Of a DNA stretch of 48,808 nucleotides, positions 41,036 to 48,808 are shown one piece after another (the first letter of the stretch is position 1; the number at the start of each line of letters is the position of its first letter). The DNA is from Legionella nagasakiensis. Its GTDB lineage: Bacteria > Pseudomonadota > Gammaproteobacteria > Legionellales > Legionellaceae. The DNA lies in the NCBI RefSeq assembly GCF_900639915.1, contig NZ_CAAAID010000017.1, positions 1 to 48,808 on the forward strand. The letters are read 5' to 3'. Below the pieces are notes generated by a model. That model was not told the origin of the DNA, ran no database searches, and saw only the letters and a program-made list of their open reading frames with translations. Made by a program: the position numbers and the translations under genes.

Positions 41036-42166
41036 ATGGCACAACAACCACAGCAACAATCTGGCGATAATTCAATGGCTCCTGTGTGGGTTATGATATT
41101 GCTTATTCTAACCGTTTATGTCTTGTGGAGCGTTGGGCACAGGTACATTGTATCCGCTGTTTTTTACATCAATATTCTACAAGCAAAGCTGATTAATTTT
41201 TTTATAGGCTCTGGGCAATTGTCGAATGAGATTTATTTAATGCAGACGCTTGACCCAAGCGCTGTAGAATGGGATCAAATGCTTGATCTATCACGAAGTG
41301 TAGGCGATTACACTCGTTATCCAGTTGTCGCTATTCTTGTTACATTCGCCATTTTGCTTTATAAATCCAATGTCACGCTAAGGTTTCGCAAAGCATACAA
41401 TATGCTTTCATTGCGAGCACAAGAGCAATACAATTGGCCAGCTATTATGCCAGTGGTTAAACTGGATTTGGTGGGCATTGATATTAATGAAGGTCCCTGG
41501 GCCATGGCATTGACTCCCATGGAGTTTGCCCGCAAGTATCAGTTGCTTAAAAAAGAAGATGTTTTGCTGGATACACCTGTTCCTGGGCAGGAAATGACTG
41601 CTGGATTACGGCGAGGTGATGCTAAAAGAGTATTTACCTTACAGTTGGGGCCTTATTGGGATGGGTTTGAACGTTGTCCACCTCATGCGCGCGCTTTAGC
41701 TGCAGTGTTCATGGCGCGCATGAATCGTGATCGTAGTTCTGCCATAATGATTTTGGAGTCTCTCGATAAGAGTTATGCTGAAGGTAAACCGGATTACAGT
41801 GTTGCAAACAATACCCTAAGAAAGTTTCAAAACACTGAAAATGTACAGCAAGTCGTGGCAAAACATGCCTATCTGTTAACAGTAATGGCGTCGTTATTAT
41901 ATGCAGCACGGGATGATGGTGTTGTGCCGAGTTCCGAATTCTTGTGGTTAAAGCCCATTGATCGGCGACTTTGGTATATGTTGAATTGTGTGGGAAGGCA
42001 AACCCCTTATGCAGAAGTTGCGGGCCCTTTTGCTCATTGGAAAGCAGAAAAGGCAATGGGGCGTCGTTCTTTAGTGCCAATGATTGATGAAGCCATTAAA
42101 GCACTTGAGATAGCTATCAAAGACGTCAAGCTGTCTCCAAAAGAAATGCAGGAGTTAGAGCCATGA
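41036..42166 (+). CDS. icmP: Dot/Icm coupling-complex protein IcmP (DotM)
   Basis: The 376-aa inner-membrane protein has the IcmP start AQQPQQQSGDNSMAPVWVMI and two or three N-terminal helices (VMILLILTVYVLWSV, YPVVAILVTFAILLY), then a cytosolic domain with basic patches (GLRRGDAKRVFTLQLG, HARALAAVFMARMNRDRSSA). DotM is a subunit of the coupling complex with DotL and recognises acidic C-terminal effector signals. Its stop overlaps the icmO start by 4 bases, so they are coupled. Confidence 0.96.
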   Translation: MAQQPQQQSGDNSMAPVWVMILLILTVYVLWSVGHRYIVSAVFYINILQAKLINFFIGSGQLSNEIYLMQTLDPSAVEWDQMLDLSRSVGDYTRYPVVAILVTFAILLYKSNVTLRFRKAYNMLSLRAQEQYNWPAIMPVVKLDLVGIDINEGPWAMALTPMEFARKYQLLKKEDVLLDTPVPGQEMTAGLRRGDAKRVFTLQLGPYWDGFERCPPHARALAAVFMARMNRDRSSAIMILESLDKSYAEGKPDYSVANNTLRKFQNTENVQQVVAKHAYLLTVMASLLYAARDDGVVPSSEFLWLKPIDRRLWYMLNCVGRQTPYAEVAGPFAHWKAEKAMGRRSLVPMIDEAIKALEIAIKDVKLSPKEMQELEP

Positions 42167-44499
42167 TGCGCGGTATTGATTCCCGTAATGAGATTGATCC
42201 AACCCAGCTTTTACGAGACACACGAACGCTAGGACAGCGTATTAGTGATTTTTTCTCTAATCCTACCAACGTTTCTATTGTGTTAGTGTCCTTGGCCGCT
42301 TCTACTTATTACATATCTGAGGCAGCTATTTTATTGCTGATCATTGGTTTCTTTTGTTTTCTTTATACATTTACCCGTAAGCAAACTTTACCGTTCCGTT
42401 TGCCAAAAATTGCACGCGTTAAAGACTATAATGACCTAAAACCAGGCATTCAAACGCCCAATCTTGCTCGCGGAATTGCATTTTTTGGCAATGATCGTAA
42501 AACGGGCGAAGAGTTGTGGTTTGCCAACGATGACATGCGGACGCATGCATTGATTTTCGGTTCAACCGGTAGTGGTAAAACCGAAGCATTGGTTTCAATT
42601 GCCTTTAATGCTTTGGTGCAAGGCAGTGGTTTTATTTATGTGGATGGTAAAGGTGATAACTCATTATACGCTAAAGTATTTTCCATGGTGCGGAGCATGG
42701 GGCGTGAAGATGATTTATTACTGGTAAATTTCATGACCGGTGCGCGTGATATCATCGGGCCACAAGAAAAACGATTGTCCAATACATTAAACCCGTTTTG
42801 TCAAGGGTCTTCCAGCATGTTGACGCAATTGGTGGTGAGCCTAATGGGTGGCTCAAGCCAATCATCAGACGGTGATATGTGGAAAGGTCGGGCCATCGCA
42901 TTTGTGGAAGCGTTGATGCGACTGCTTGTGTACATGCGGGATGAAGGCGCTATTCTGCTCGATGCAGATACGATTCGAAATTACTTTGACCTCCAACGGC
43001 TTGAGACGATTGTCATTGACAAGATTTTTCCAAGAGATGATCAAGAGAGTATTAATATTGAATCTATTCCCAAGTTGGTAACCGATCCGCTGCGCAATTA
43101 CCTTGGAACCTTGCCGGGGTACAATAAAGAAAAAAAAGGAAAGCAAGTCTCGCAAGTATTTGAGCAGCATGGATTTATTACAATGCAGTTGGTGCGTGCT
43201 TTTTCTTCCCTTGCCGATACCTATGGCCACATCGTTCGTACTAACTTGGCGGAAGTTGATTTTAAAGATGTGGTATTAAATAGACGGATCCTTGTTGTGC
43301 TATTGCCTGCTTTGGAAAAATCCCCTGATGAATTGTCCAACCTTGGGAAAATTATTGTATCTTCTTTGAAGGCGATGATGGCAGCAGGTCTTGGAGAAGA
43401 AGTTGAAGGAGACTATCGGGATGTTATTGAGCGTAAGCCTACGAATTCTCCAACACCTTATATTTGCGTCTTAGATGAATATGGCTATTATGCCGTTCAA
43501 GGATTTGCCGTCGTTCCGGCTCAGGCACGTTCACTAGGCTTTTCCGCTATCTTTGCCGGTCAGGATTTACCCGCATTTCAGAAAGCATCTAAAGAGGAAG
43601 CCGCATCAATCGGTGCGAACACGAATATAAAAATCTGTATGAAGTTGGAAGATCCCACTGAAACATGGGATTTTTTCACCAAAACGGCAGGTGAGGCTTA
43701 TGTAACTAAAGTGGATTCTTTTCAGACGAAAGAAACCAGTATTGCTAACAGTTATATGGATACCAAGAGTTCATCGTTTGAAAAACGTTCCCGTATTGAT
43801 TTACTTGATTTAAAAGAGCAGACGGAAGGTGAAGCACACATCTTTTTCCGTTCAAAAATTGTGCGAGCCAGAATGTTTTATGCCAATCCAAAACCAGTAA
43901 AAAAATTAAAATTAAATCAGTTTTTGAAAGTGGAAGCGCCTGCGGATGAATACCTTGATAAACTACAAAAGCAACTTGCTGGCTTCCAGAGTATTTTAGA
44001 GCGTGGTGATATTGGTATCAATAAGGAAGTGGAGAATGAAGAAATTACGCTGATAAGCAATGCTCTACATGAATCTAAAATTACCGAACCTATTGAACGT
44101 GGCGTGGCAGCTTTATTGGCATTCCATGGACATAATGAACCGGAAAAAATAGAAGAACTTATTGAAGAAGAACCACCAGGTACTTTAACTATATTTAGTA
44201 AATTGCATTCTTCTATGGAGGCATTGCCAATACTCGTGAAAGAGGTTGAGCGGTTTTCGGAGCCGCTATTGCCTATCAATGAAACCCGCGATTATATGAT
44301 GTCAATTGAGCGATTAAGCGGTGAAAAAGATAAACTTTCAGGAAATATTGCCAATGAATTGATAAAAGATTTCCAAATGGCTACTTCTTATCCACCTGAA
44401 GAGCGAGATCAAATCAGTGCAGATGAGCTGGCAACGCTTGTGGATTCGTTATCTGGAAAAATCCGAGATGAACGAGAAAAAGCAAAAAACAAAGCATAA
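42163..44499 (+). CDS. icmO: Dot/Icm type IV coupling protein IcmO (DotL)
   Basis: The 778-aa ATPase of the VirD4/TraG family has two N-terminal helices (about 36-70), Walker A FGSTGSGKTEAL, Walker B YICVLDEYGYY, and the FDFKDVVLNRRILVVLLPAL region near it. The C-terminal part (about 620-778) is acidic and helical and is the docking place for IcmS-IcmW and LvgA. It hands effectors to the channel. It follows icmP by overlap and precedes icmN/dotK by 230 bases. Confidence 0.97.
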   Translation: MMRGIDSRNEIDPTQLLRDTRTLGQRISDFFSNPTNVSIVLVSLAASTYYISEAAILLLIIGFFCFLYTFTRKQTLPFRLPKIARVKDYNDLKPGIQTPNLARGIAFFGNDRKTGEELWFANDDMRTHALIFGSTGSGKTEALVSIAFNALVQGSGFIYVDGKGDNSLYAKVFSMVRSMGREDDLLLVNFMTGARDIIGPQEKRLSNTLNPFCQGSSSMLTQLVVSLMGGSSQSSDGDMWKGRAIAFVEALMRLLVYMRDEGAILLDADTIRNYFDLQRLETIVIDKIFPRDDQESINIESIPKLVTDPLRNYLGTLPGYNKEKKGKQVSQVFEQHGFITMQLVRAFSSLADTYGHIVRTNLAEVDFKDVVLNRRILVVLLPALEKSPDELSNLGKIIVSSLKAMMAAGLGEEVEGDYRDVIERKPTNSPTPYICVLDEYGYYAVQGFAVVPAQARSLGFSAIFAGQDLPAFQKASKEEAASIGANTNIKICMKLEDPTETWDFFTKTAGEAYVTKVDSFQTKETSIANSYMDTKSSSFEKRSRIDLLDLKEQTEGEAHIFFRSKIVRARMFYANPKPVKKLKLNQFLKVEAPADEYLDKLQKQLAGFQSILERGDIGINKEVENEEITLISNALHESKITEPIERGVAALLAFHGHNEPEKIEELIEEEPPGTLTIFSKLHSSMEALPILVKEVERFSEPLLPINETRDYMMSIERLSGEKDKLSGNIANELIKDFQMATSYPPEERDQISADELATLVDSLSGKIRDEREKAKNKA

Positions 44500-44729
44500 G
44501 ATATGTCATGGAGTTCGGAATAAGTCTGAACATTGGTTTCCGAGACTTAATTTTTATGTTTTTCCACCAATTATCCAATTTCATTTTGCATGTATTTTAT
44601 GCAAATTATAATATTATCTTTCATAAATAGGCCAGATTCTTGAAATTTTCATGTACTGCTTGTAACGTGATGATTTGTATGTTTTTATTTCCTTAGAAAT
44701 TTTATTGATTTTCGACGTGAGGGTTTAAG
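44500..44729. promoter_or_regulatory. Region before icmN/dotK with promoter and inverted repeat
   Basis: TTTGCAT (44585-44591) and ATGCAAA (44599-44605) form a perfect inverted repeat. TTGCAT (44586-44591) and TATAAT (44607-44612) are 15 bases apart and could be a promoter, so the repeat overlaps the -35 box. The rest is AT-rich. No gene is supported; a reading frame at 44417-44611 is a shadow. Confidence 0.5.
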
Positions 44730-45299
44730 TTGAGACGATTGCATGCTCGTTTTATAAGCTTCTCAGCCTGGCTTGCTTTTTCACTGTCCATGCTTGCTTT
44801 GGCAAGTTGCTCTAGGCCCGTCCATGTTGTAACGAGCACACCAGCTTCTTTACCCTACAAGGTTGCTGGAGCATCCGATGCTGCGGTTATAAAAATGCAG
44901 GAGCGTTTTAACAAAGATGGCATTCAGGTTATTACACTTGGCCAGGATTATCTAATAAGTATCCCATCTAGTTATTTATTTGCCGATCAGTCTCCACGAC
45001 TCACGTGGGGTTCTTATGCGCTTTTGAACGATATCGCCTGTTATTTAAAGCAATTCCGCAAAGTTACGATTAATGTAACTGCCTATAGCAGCAAATGCAG
45101 TTCTCCACAGCGAGAGCGCGCCTTAACCTTGGCGAGAGCGAGGGCAGTCGCTAATTATTTATGGACACAGAATATTGATAGTCGTTTTATCTTTACACAT
45201 GGCCTGGGTAGTGATAAACCTATAATGGCGCTTGCCCAAGGTGGGGACAAATCACCAAATTCCAGAATCGAAATAGCATTTCGAGATAAAGTTGCTTAA
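44730..45299 (+). CDS. icmN: Dot/Icm lipoprotein IcmN (DotK/LphA), OmpA-like
   Basis: The 189-aa outer-membrane lipoprotein has a signal with lipobox LASC (Cys27) and a C-terminal OmpA-like peptidoglycan-binding domain (KVTINVTAYSSKCSSPQRER, LTLARARAVANYLWTQ, SRIEIAF). DotK is a peripheral part of the Dot/Icm core. The start is TTG 44730 with GAGGG 7 bases upstream; there is no better ATG. It is the first gene of icmNMLKE in this window. Confidence 0.92.
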   Translation: MRRLHARFISFSAWLAFSLSMLALASCSRPVHVVTSTPASLPYKVAGASDAAVIKMQERFNKDGIQVITLGQDYLISIPSSYLFADQSPRLTWGSYALLNDIACYLKQFRKVTINVTAYSSKCSSPQRERALTLARARAVANYLWTQNIDSRFIFTHGLGSDKPIMALAQGGDKSPNSRIEIAFRDKVA

Positions 45300-45311
45300 T
45301 ATGGAGATAAG

Positions 45312-45593
45312 ATGAGTCGTGTGGCGTGGGATTTAATCAAAAATTCTAAACATTTCTACGTAGATACTTATCGTAAGGCAATAACGTTTCTTCTTTTTTC
45401 TACTGTCCTTAATGTATTCCTGGGGATGGGGATTTATTATGCTTATTTTAATCTTCCGGAGCCGGATTTTTATGCGACGAGCGGCGTGACTCCTCCCGTG
45501 ATGTTAACGTCTTTGGATGAACCCAATTATACGTCTGTTCCATTGCTTGCGAGTGAGGCCGGATCAAATAATAACAAAGTCATGCCTAACTAA
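45312..45593 (+). CDS. icmM: Dot/Icm protein IcmM (DotJ)
   Basis: The 93-aa inner-membrane protein has one helix (ITFLLFSTVLNVFLGMGIYY) and a short periplasmic tail with the conserved DFYATSGVTPPVMLTSLDEP. It resembles the N-terminal part of IcmL (DotI), its paralogue, and the two form a complex. GGAGA precedes ATG. It lies 12 bases after icmN and 11 bases before icmL. Confidence 0.93.
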   Translation: MSRVAWDLIKNSKHFYVDTYRKAITFLLFSTVLNVFLGMGIYYAYFNLPEPDFYATSGVTPPVMLTSLDEPNYTSVPLLASEAGSNNNKVMPN

Positions 45594-45604
45594 CTGAGGA
45601 TATT

Positions 45605-46243
45605 ATGGCTGAAGATGCATTAACAGCGGTCGCGATGAGAAATCAATTTTATCGCGATGGACAAAGAAAAATAATATTGATCTTATTGGTTTCTATGTTA
45701 GTTAATATTATATTAGGGGGCATACTCACCTATATAGTGACTCATCCGCCAGCACCAAAATATTTTGCAACAAGCATTAATGGTCGGATAACACCATTAT
45801 TCCCCTTGAATGAGCCTAATCAATCGGATTCAGCGGTTTTACAATGGGCGAATCAGGCTGCCATTGCTGCATTTAGTTATAACTTTGTCAATTATCGCAG
45901 TGAGTTACAAGCGGCGTCTGGCTTTTTTACGGCTGATGGATGGACTCAGTTTCTGAACGCTCTCCAGCAGTCAAATAACCTTGATGCGGTTAAAGCTAAA
46001 AAATTAATCGTCTCTGCGGTGGCAACCAGAGCACCAATTATCTTGCAAAAAGGTGTGTTGAATAATCGTTTTTCATGGCGCGTGCAAATGCCAATTTTAG
46101 TAACTTATCAAAGCGCCAGTGAATTTTCTCAACAAAATAATGTCGTTACGATGTTAATTACTCGAGTATCGACGTTGAATTCTCCTCGGGGTATTGGAAT
46201 TGCCCAGTTTGTGGTTGGACCTGCTAGCGGTGAGACAAGTTGA
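45605..46243 (+). CDS. icmL: Dot/Icm protein IcmL (DotI)
   Basis: The 212-aa inner-membrane protein has one helix (IILILLVSMLVNIILGGILT) and a VirB8-like periplasmic domain (VLQWANQAAIAAFSYNFVNY, ASGFFTADGWTQFLNALQQS, NRFSWRVQMPILVTYQS). It mirrors IcmM in KYFATSINGRITPLFPLNEP. It shares the ATGA junction with icmK. AGGA precedes ATG. The DotI-DotJ pair is thought to act as the VirB8-like part of the machine. Confidence 0.96.
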   Translation: MAEDALTAVAMRNQFYRDGQRKIILILLVSMLVNIILGGILTYIVTHPPAPKYFATSINGRITPLFPLNEPNQSDSAVLQWANQAAIAAFSYNFVNYRSELQAASGFFTADGWTQFLNALQQSNNLDAVKAKKLIVSAVATRAPIILQKGVLNNRFSWRVQMPILVTYQSASEFSQQNNVVTMLITRVSTLNSPRGIGIAQFVVGPASGETS

Positions 46244-47334
46244 TGAGTTACAATAAATTAGCAATAAAATTTTCTTTATTGGCAATCCTTATGCACGTTG
46301 TCGTGGCAGTGGATGCTCAGCAAGTGGATTCTGCTCAACAGGCTCTTGAGCAGTTACGAATGTTACAGCAGCGTTTGTCTCCTGAAAATGAGCAAGCGCA
46401 ACCCTCTGCAAGACGTCCAGCAGCACCATCAAGAGGAAATCAAACTCAACCAGCTACTGCTGCTGCCGCACGTCGCCCCCCCCCTTCAGCAGTGAAGCCG
46501 GATGTTGGGCAGAAAGAAACAGATAGTACTTCTTCATCTTCTATGTCGCCACCTGATAAGGAAGTGTTCGATGAGTTGGCTTATGAGGGGGTAACTGAAC
46601 AATTATTTCCTTTATCTCCAGAGCAAACCATTCATCTTAAGCAAATGTATGAAACCTCTGAATTTGCCAAGGAGTCGCCTGTTGGGACTCCGCCGAAACC
46701 AACCGCTACTTCGCAAATAGTTAATTTATCTCCTGGTTCTACTCCTCCTGTAATACGGCTTTCACAAGGATTTGTTTCTTCTTTGGTATTTCTTGATTCA
46801 ACAGGTGCTCCCTGGCCAATTGGTGCTTATGATCTTGGTGATCCGAGCGCTTTTAATATCCAATGGGACAAAACCAGCAATACTTTAATGATCCAAGCAA
46901 CTAAATTATACACTTATGGAAATCTCGCAGTCCGGCTACGTGATTTGAACACACCAGTCATGCTGACATTAATTCCCGGGCAGAAGGCTGTGGATTATCG
47001 AGTTGATTTACGCATTCAAGGTTATGGGCCTAATGCCAAAAATTTGCCAACTGAAATAGGAATTCCGCCATCTGCTAATGATTTATTGTTAAATGTTTTG
47101 GATGGCGTTCCTCCTCCAGGGAGCACAAGACTTACAGTTAGTGGTGGAGACGCAAGAGCTTGGTTGTTGAATGAGAGAATGTATGTGAGAACGAACCTTA
47201 CCATTTTGTCACCAGGCTGGATAGGAAGCATGACAAGTGCGGATGGGATGCATGCCTATGAAATGCAGAAATCTCCGGTTTTACTGGTTTCCTGGCATGG
47301 TAAAGTCATGCAGCTCAAGGTAGAAGGGTTATAA
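46243..47334 (+). CDS. icmK: Dot/Icm core-complex outer-membrane protein IcmK (DotH)
   Basis: The 363-aa exported protein has a signal peptide (KFSLLAILMHVVVAVDAQQV, cut near VDA), a low-complexity Pro/Ala/Gln-rich linker (about 40-105) and a VirB9-like beta-rich domain (SPGSTPPVIRLSQGFVSSLV, FNIQWDKTSNTLMIQATKL, PVMLTLIPGQKAVDYRVDL). DotH forms the outer-membrane ring with DotC and DotD. ATG 46243 overlaps the icmL stop; an earlier TTG at 46240 is less likely. Confidence 0.96.
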   Translation: MSYNKLAIKFSLLAILMHVVVAVDAQQVDSAQQALEQLRMLQQRLSPENEQAQPSARRPAAPSRGNQTQPATAAAARRPPPSAVKPDVGQKETDSTSSSSMSPPDKEVFDELAYEGVTEQLFPLSPEQTIHLKQMYETSEFAKESPVGTPPKPTATSQIVNLSPGSTPPVIRLSQGFVSSLVFLDSTGAPWPIGAYDLGDPSAFNIQWDKTSNTLMIQATKLYTYGNLAVRLRDLNTPVMLTLIPGQKAVDYRVDLRIQGYGPNAKNLPTEIGIPPSANDLLLNVLDGVPPPGSTRLTVSGGDARAWLLNERMYVRTNLTILSPGWIGSMTSADGMHAYEMQKSPVLLVSWHGKVMQLKVEGL

Positions 47335-47337
47335 AAA

Positions 47338-48808
47338 ATGGCAGGTAAAAAAGAAAATTTAAAGGCGCTATTTACCAATACCCGTTCAAGGGTCATTATT
47401 ATTTTTACTGCTGTGTTGTTGATCATTGCTGTCTTAATCGGAGTGATACGATTTACTGCATCGACTTCAACAGAGCTTCCGCCTTCAGCCCAAGTAACCA
47501 CTGCGCCGACAGGAATCCAATCTATCCCAGGCTCAATGGATCCTACCGCTCAATATGCAGCATTGCAGGCGCAGCAAAATATAGAACAAGCCAAGCAAGC
47601 AGCGGAACAAGGTGGGAGTGCCATTCCAACCATTATACGTACGCAAGCGTTTGGTGGTGATATTCAAGCGGTTGGTCCTCAACATGGAGAAGGAGGCGTT
47701 GGTTTTTCAACATTGGCTCTTGAAAGTGCGACAGGACCCCAAAAAAGTCAATGGCTGCAATCGTTGAAGGATGCGAATTGCAGTAAGACTGCCGTTCAGC
47801 AAGTTGTTCAGCAAGGAGCGACTCTAAGTGACCTGAAGGAAGCTTGTACATGTCTGCAACTGAAAGACAATGGCTACAAGCTGACGGAGTTGCGGCAAGT
47901 ATGTTCTTGCACTCAATTAAAAGCAAGTGGCTTTAATGCAAGGCAAATGAAGGAGGCAGGATATACGGCTGGCCAGCTCAGGATATGTGGTTTTGATGCC
48001 TGTCAATTACGGAATGCCGGATTTACTGCCCAAGAAATGAAAGATGGGGGATTTTCCGACGGAGAATTAAAAGGAGCTGGTTTTTCTGATAATGAAATTG
48101 CGCAGGCAGGAGGGTTGCCTGATGGAATTACTGCTGCGGATGTTAGCAGGGCAGGATGTGATCCAGATGCTTTAAGAAAGCTTCGTGCAGCGGGTGTCAC
48201 TGCTGCCGCTATTCGTCGAATAAGTGGCTGTAGTGCGGAGCAATTAAAAGCAGCAGGTTATACCGCTCAAGAGCTTAAGAATGCAGGATTTAGTGCCGCA
48301 GACTTAAAAAATGCTGGTTTTACTCCAGATGAATTGAGACGCGCAGGCTTTAGTGCTAGAGATTTATTAAATGCTGGTTACAGTCCTGCGCAGTTGAGAG
48401 ACGCAGGTTATTCACCGGCGGAAATTCAGCAAGCTGAAAATCAGTTGCCTCCAGGTATGACACCGCAAGATGTCAAAGAAACAGGGTGTAATGTTGAGGC
48501 CTTAAAAAGAGAACGTCTAGCAGGTGTTAGCGCAAAATTGATTCGGCAATATGCTGGTTGCAGTGCTGCTGCATTAAAAGCAGCCGGTTTCACCGATGAT
48601 GATCTAGCAAATGCCGGGTTTACCCCTGCCGAAATACGGGCGGCTCAAGGAGTCAGTGATGCAGCCATTCGCGCAGCGGGATGCGATCCGACAAAATTGA
48701 GTGCGTTGCGTGCGCAAGGGGTATCAGCAACCCAGATTCATGAATTAAACGGATGCAGTGCGGCGGCCCTCAAGGCGGCTGGATTTAATGCGAGACAACT
48801 GACGGATG
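47338..48808 (+). CDS. icmE: Dot/Icm channel protein IcmE (DotG), cut by window end
   Basis: The 490 codons seen cover a cytosolic start, one membrane helix (VIIIFTAVLLIIAVLIGVIR), a linker, and a long decapeptide repeat region from about 47815 (AGFTAQEMKD, AGYTAQELKN, AGFSAADLKN). Units follow A-G-F/Y-(T/S)-x-x-x-L-(K/R)-x with cysteine-bearing variants. The VirB10-like C-terminal channel domain lies beyond the window. DotG joins inner and outer membranes. It follows icmK by 3 bases. Confidence 0.96.
   Translation, partial: MAGKKENLKALFTNTRSRVIIIFTAVLLIIAVLIGVIRFTASTSTELPPSAQVTTAPTGIQSIPGSMDPTAQYAALQAQQNIEQAKQAAEQGGSAIPTIIRTQAFGGDIQAVGPQHGEGGVGFSTLALESATGPQKSQWLQSLKDANCSKTAVQQVVQQGATLSDLKEACTCLQLKDNGYKLTELRQVCSCTQLKASGFNARQMKEAGYTAGQLRICGFDACQLRNAGFTAQEMKDGGFSDGELKGAGFSDNEIAQAGGLPDGITAADVSRAGCDPDALRKLRAAGVTAAAIRRISGCSAEQLKAAGYTAQELKNAGFSAADLKNAGFTPDELRRAGFSARDLLNAGYSPAQLRDAGYSPAEIQQAENQLPPGMTPQDVKETGCNVEALKRERLAGVSAKLIRQYAGCSAAALKAAGFTDDDLANAGFTPAEIRAAQGVSDAAIRAAGCDPTKLSALRAQGVSATQIHELNGCSAAALKAAGFNARQLTD
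47815..48808 (+). repeat. Tandem decapeptide repeats inside icmE, with higher-order units
   Basis: Pentapeptide-like 10-residue units AGFxxxELKx tile this stretch. They are interrupted by a longer conserved unit beginning with GC at nucleotides 48154, 48484 and 48679 (GCDPDALRKL, GCNVEALKRE, GCDPTKLSAL) and continuing with a Gly-Val-(T/S)-Ala block and a GCSAxxLKAAG block. Spacing of these units is 330 and 195 bases. Confidence 0.85.

Noticed and set aside
47815-48808. Repeats considered as a CRISPR-like array
   Set aside because: They lie in frame in icmE, encode decapeptides, and lack identical repeat units with unique spacers.

Overview
The window is a chromosomal segment of a Legionella-type gammaproteobacterium. 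The decisive evidence is at the right end: an uninterrupted run of Dot/Icm type IVB secretion genes in the Legionella order icmT-icmS-(icmR position)-icmQ-icmP/dotM-icmO/dotL-icmN/dotK-icmM/dotJ-icmL/dotI-icmK/dotH-icmE/dotG, the last cut by the window edge. IcmS, IcmT, IcmQ and the T4CP IcmO are recognisable by sequence. The gene at the icmR position is not obviously IcmR and fits the lineage-specific FIR class (functional homologues of icmR). Base composition is AT-leaning and even, with strong Shine-Dalgarno sites. I cannot name the species.

Layout. 1-150: 3' part of a 5S rRNA gene and its terminator, so an rRNA operon ends here. 170-8913: gamma-carbonic anhydrase; a decaying HlyD/ABC/permease efflux operon with two independent lesions; three small genes (NTF2-like plus two exported proteins); an SDR; a dienelactone hydrolase; a PncC-ThpR fusion; a membrane-anchored sugar dehydrogenase. 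9233-14367: an AhpD-like protein, an exported Rap1a-like protein, then a cytochrome-oxidase/heme-A biogenesis set (DUF2909, SURF1, a Sco-like protein, CtaA, CtaB, Sco). 14681-17469: RimK, a small HTH-like regulator, ferrochelatase and a cold-shock protein. 17847-30636: a stress and repair block with a LigD-type NHEJ enzyme split into three genes (phosphoesterase, ligase, polymerase), CsbD, an SDR-SPW-VKOR fusion, MgtE, MgtC/DUF4010, a baeRF3-type eRF1-like protein, a BON protein, DUF502, HIT and an FMN glutamate-synthase-like protein. 30784-38561: housekeeping (AlgH, RuvX, PyrB, ComM, UbiK, GlnK, EVE, 5-FTHF cyclo-ligase, PabC, TVP38), interrupted by an orphan NHLP-type RiPP precursor. 38686-48808: a small unknown gene, then Dot/Icm.

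How they work together. The cta/SURF1/Sco genes supply heme A and copper to cytochrome oxidase, with ferrochelatase nearby for heme. The LigD set would seal double-strand breaks but needs Ku, which is not in the window. The Dot/Icm genes make the coupling complex (IcmO, IcmP, with IcmS as adaptor), the IcmQ/FIR pair, and core-complex parts DotH, DotG and DotK with inner-membrane DotI and DotJ. Promoter-like TATACT hexamers before icmT, icmQ and icmP and a CpxR-like site before the FIR gene suggest the usual regulation is kept.

The items most worth follow-up are the orphan RiPP precursor, the FIR gene and the unusual region before icmQ, the split LigD operon, the two multidomain fusions, and a 97-bp inverted-repeat element after rimK. 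All assignments are from reading the translations and DNA; no database search was run.
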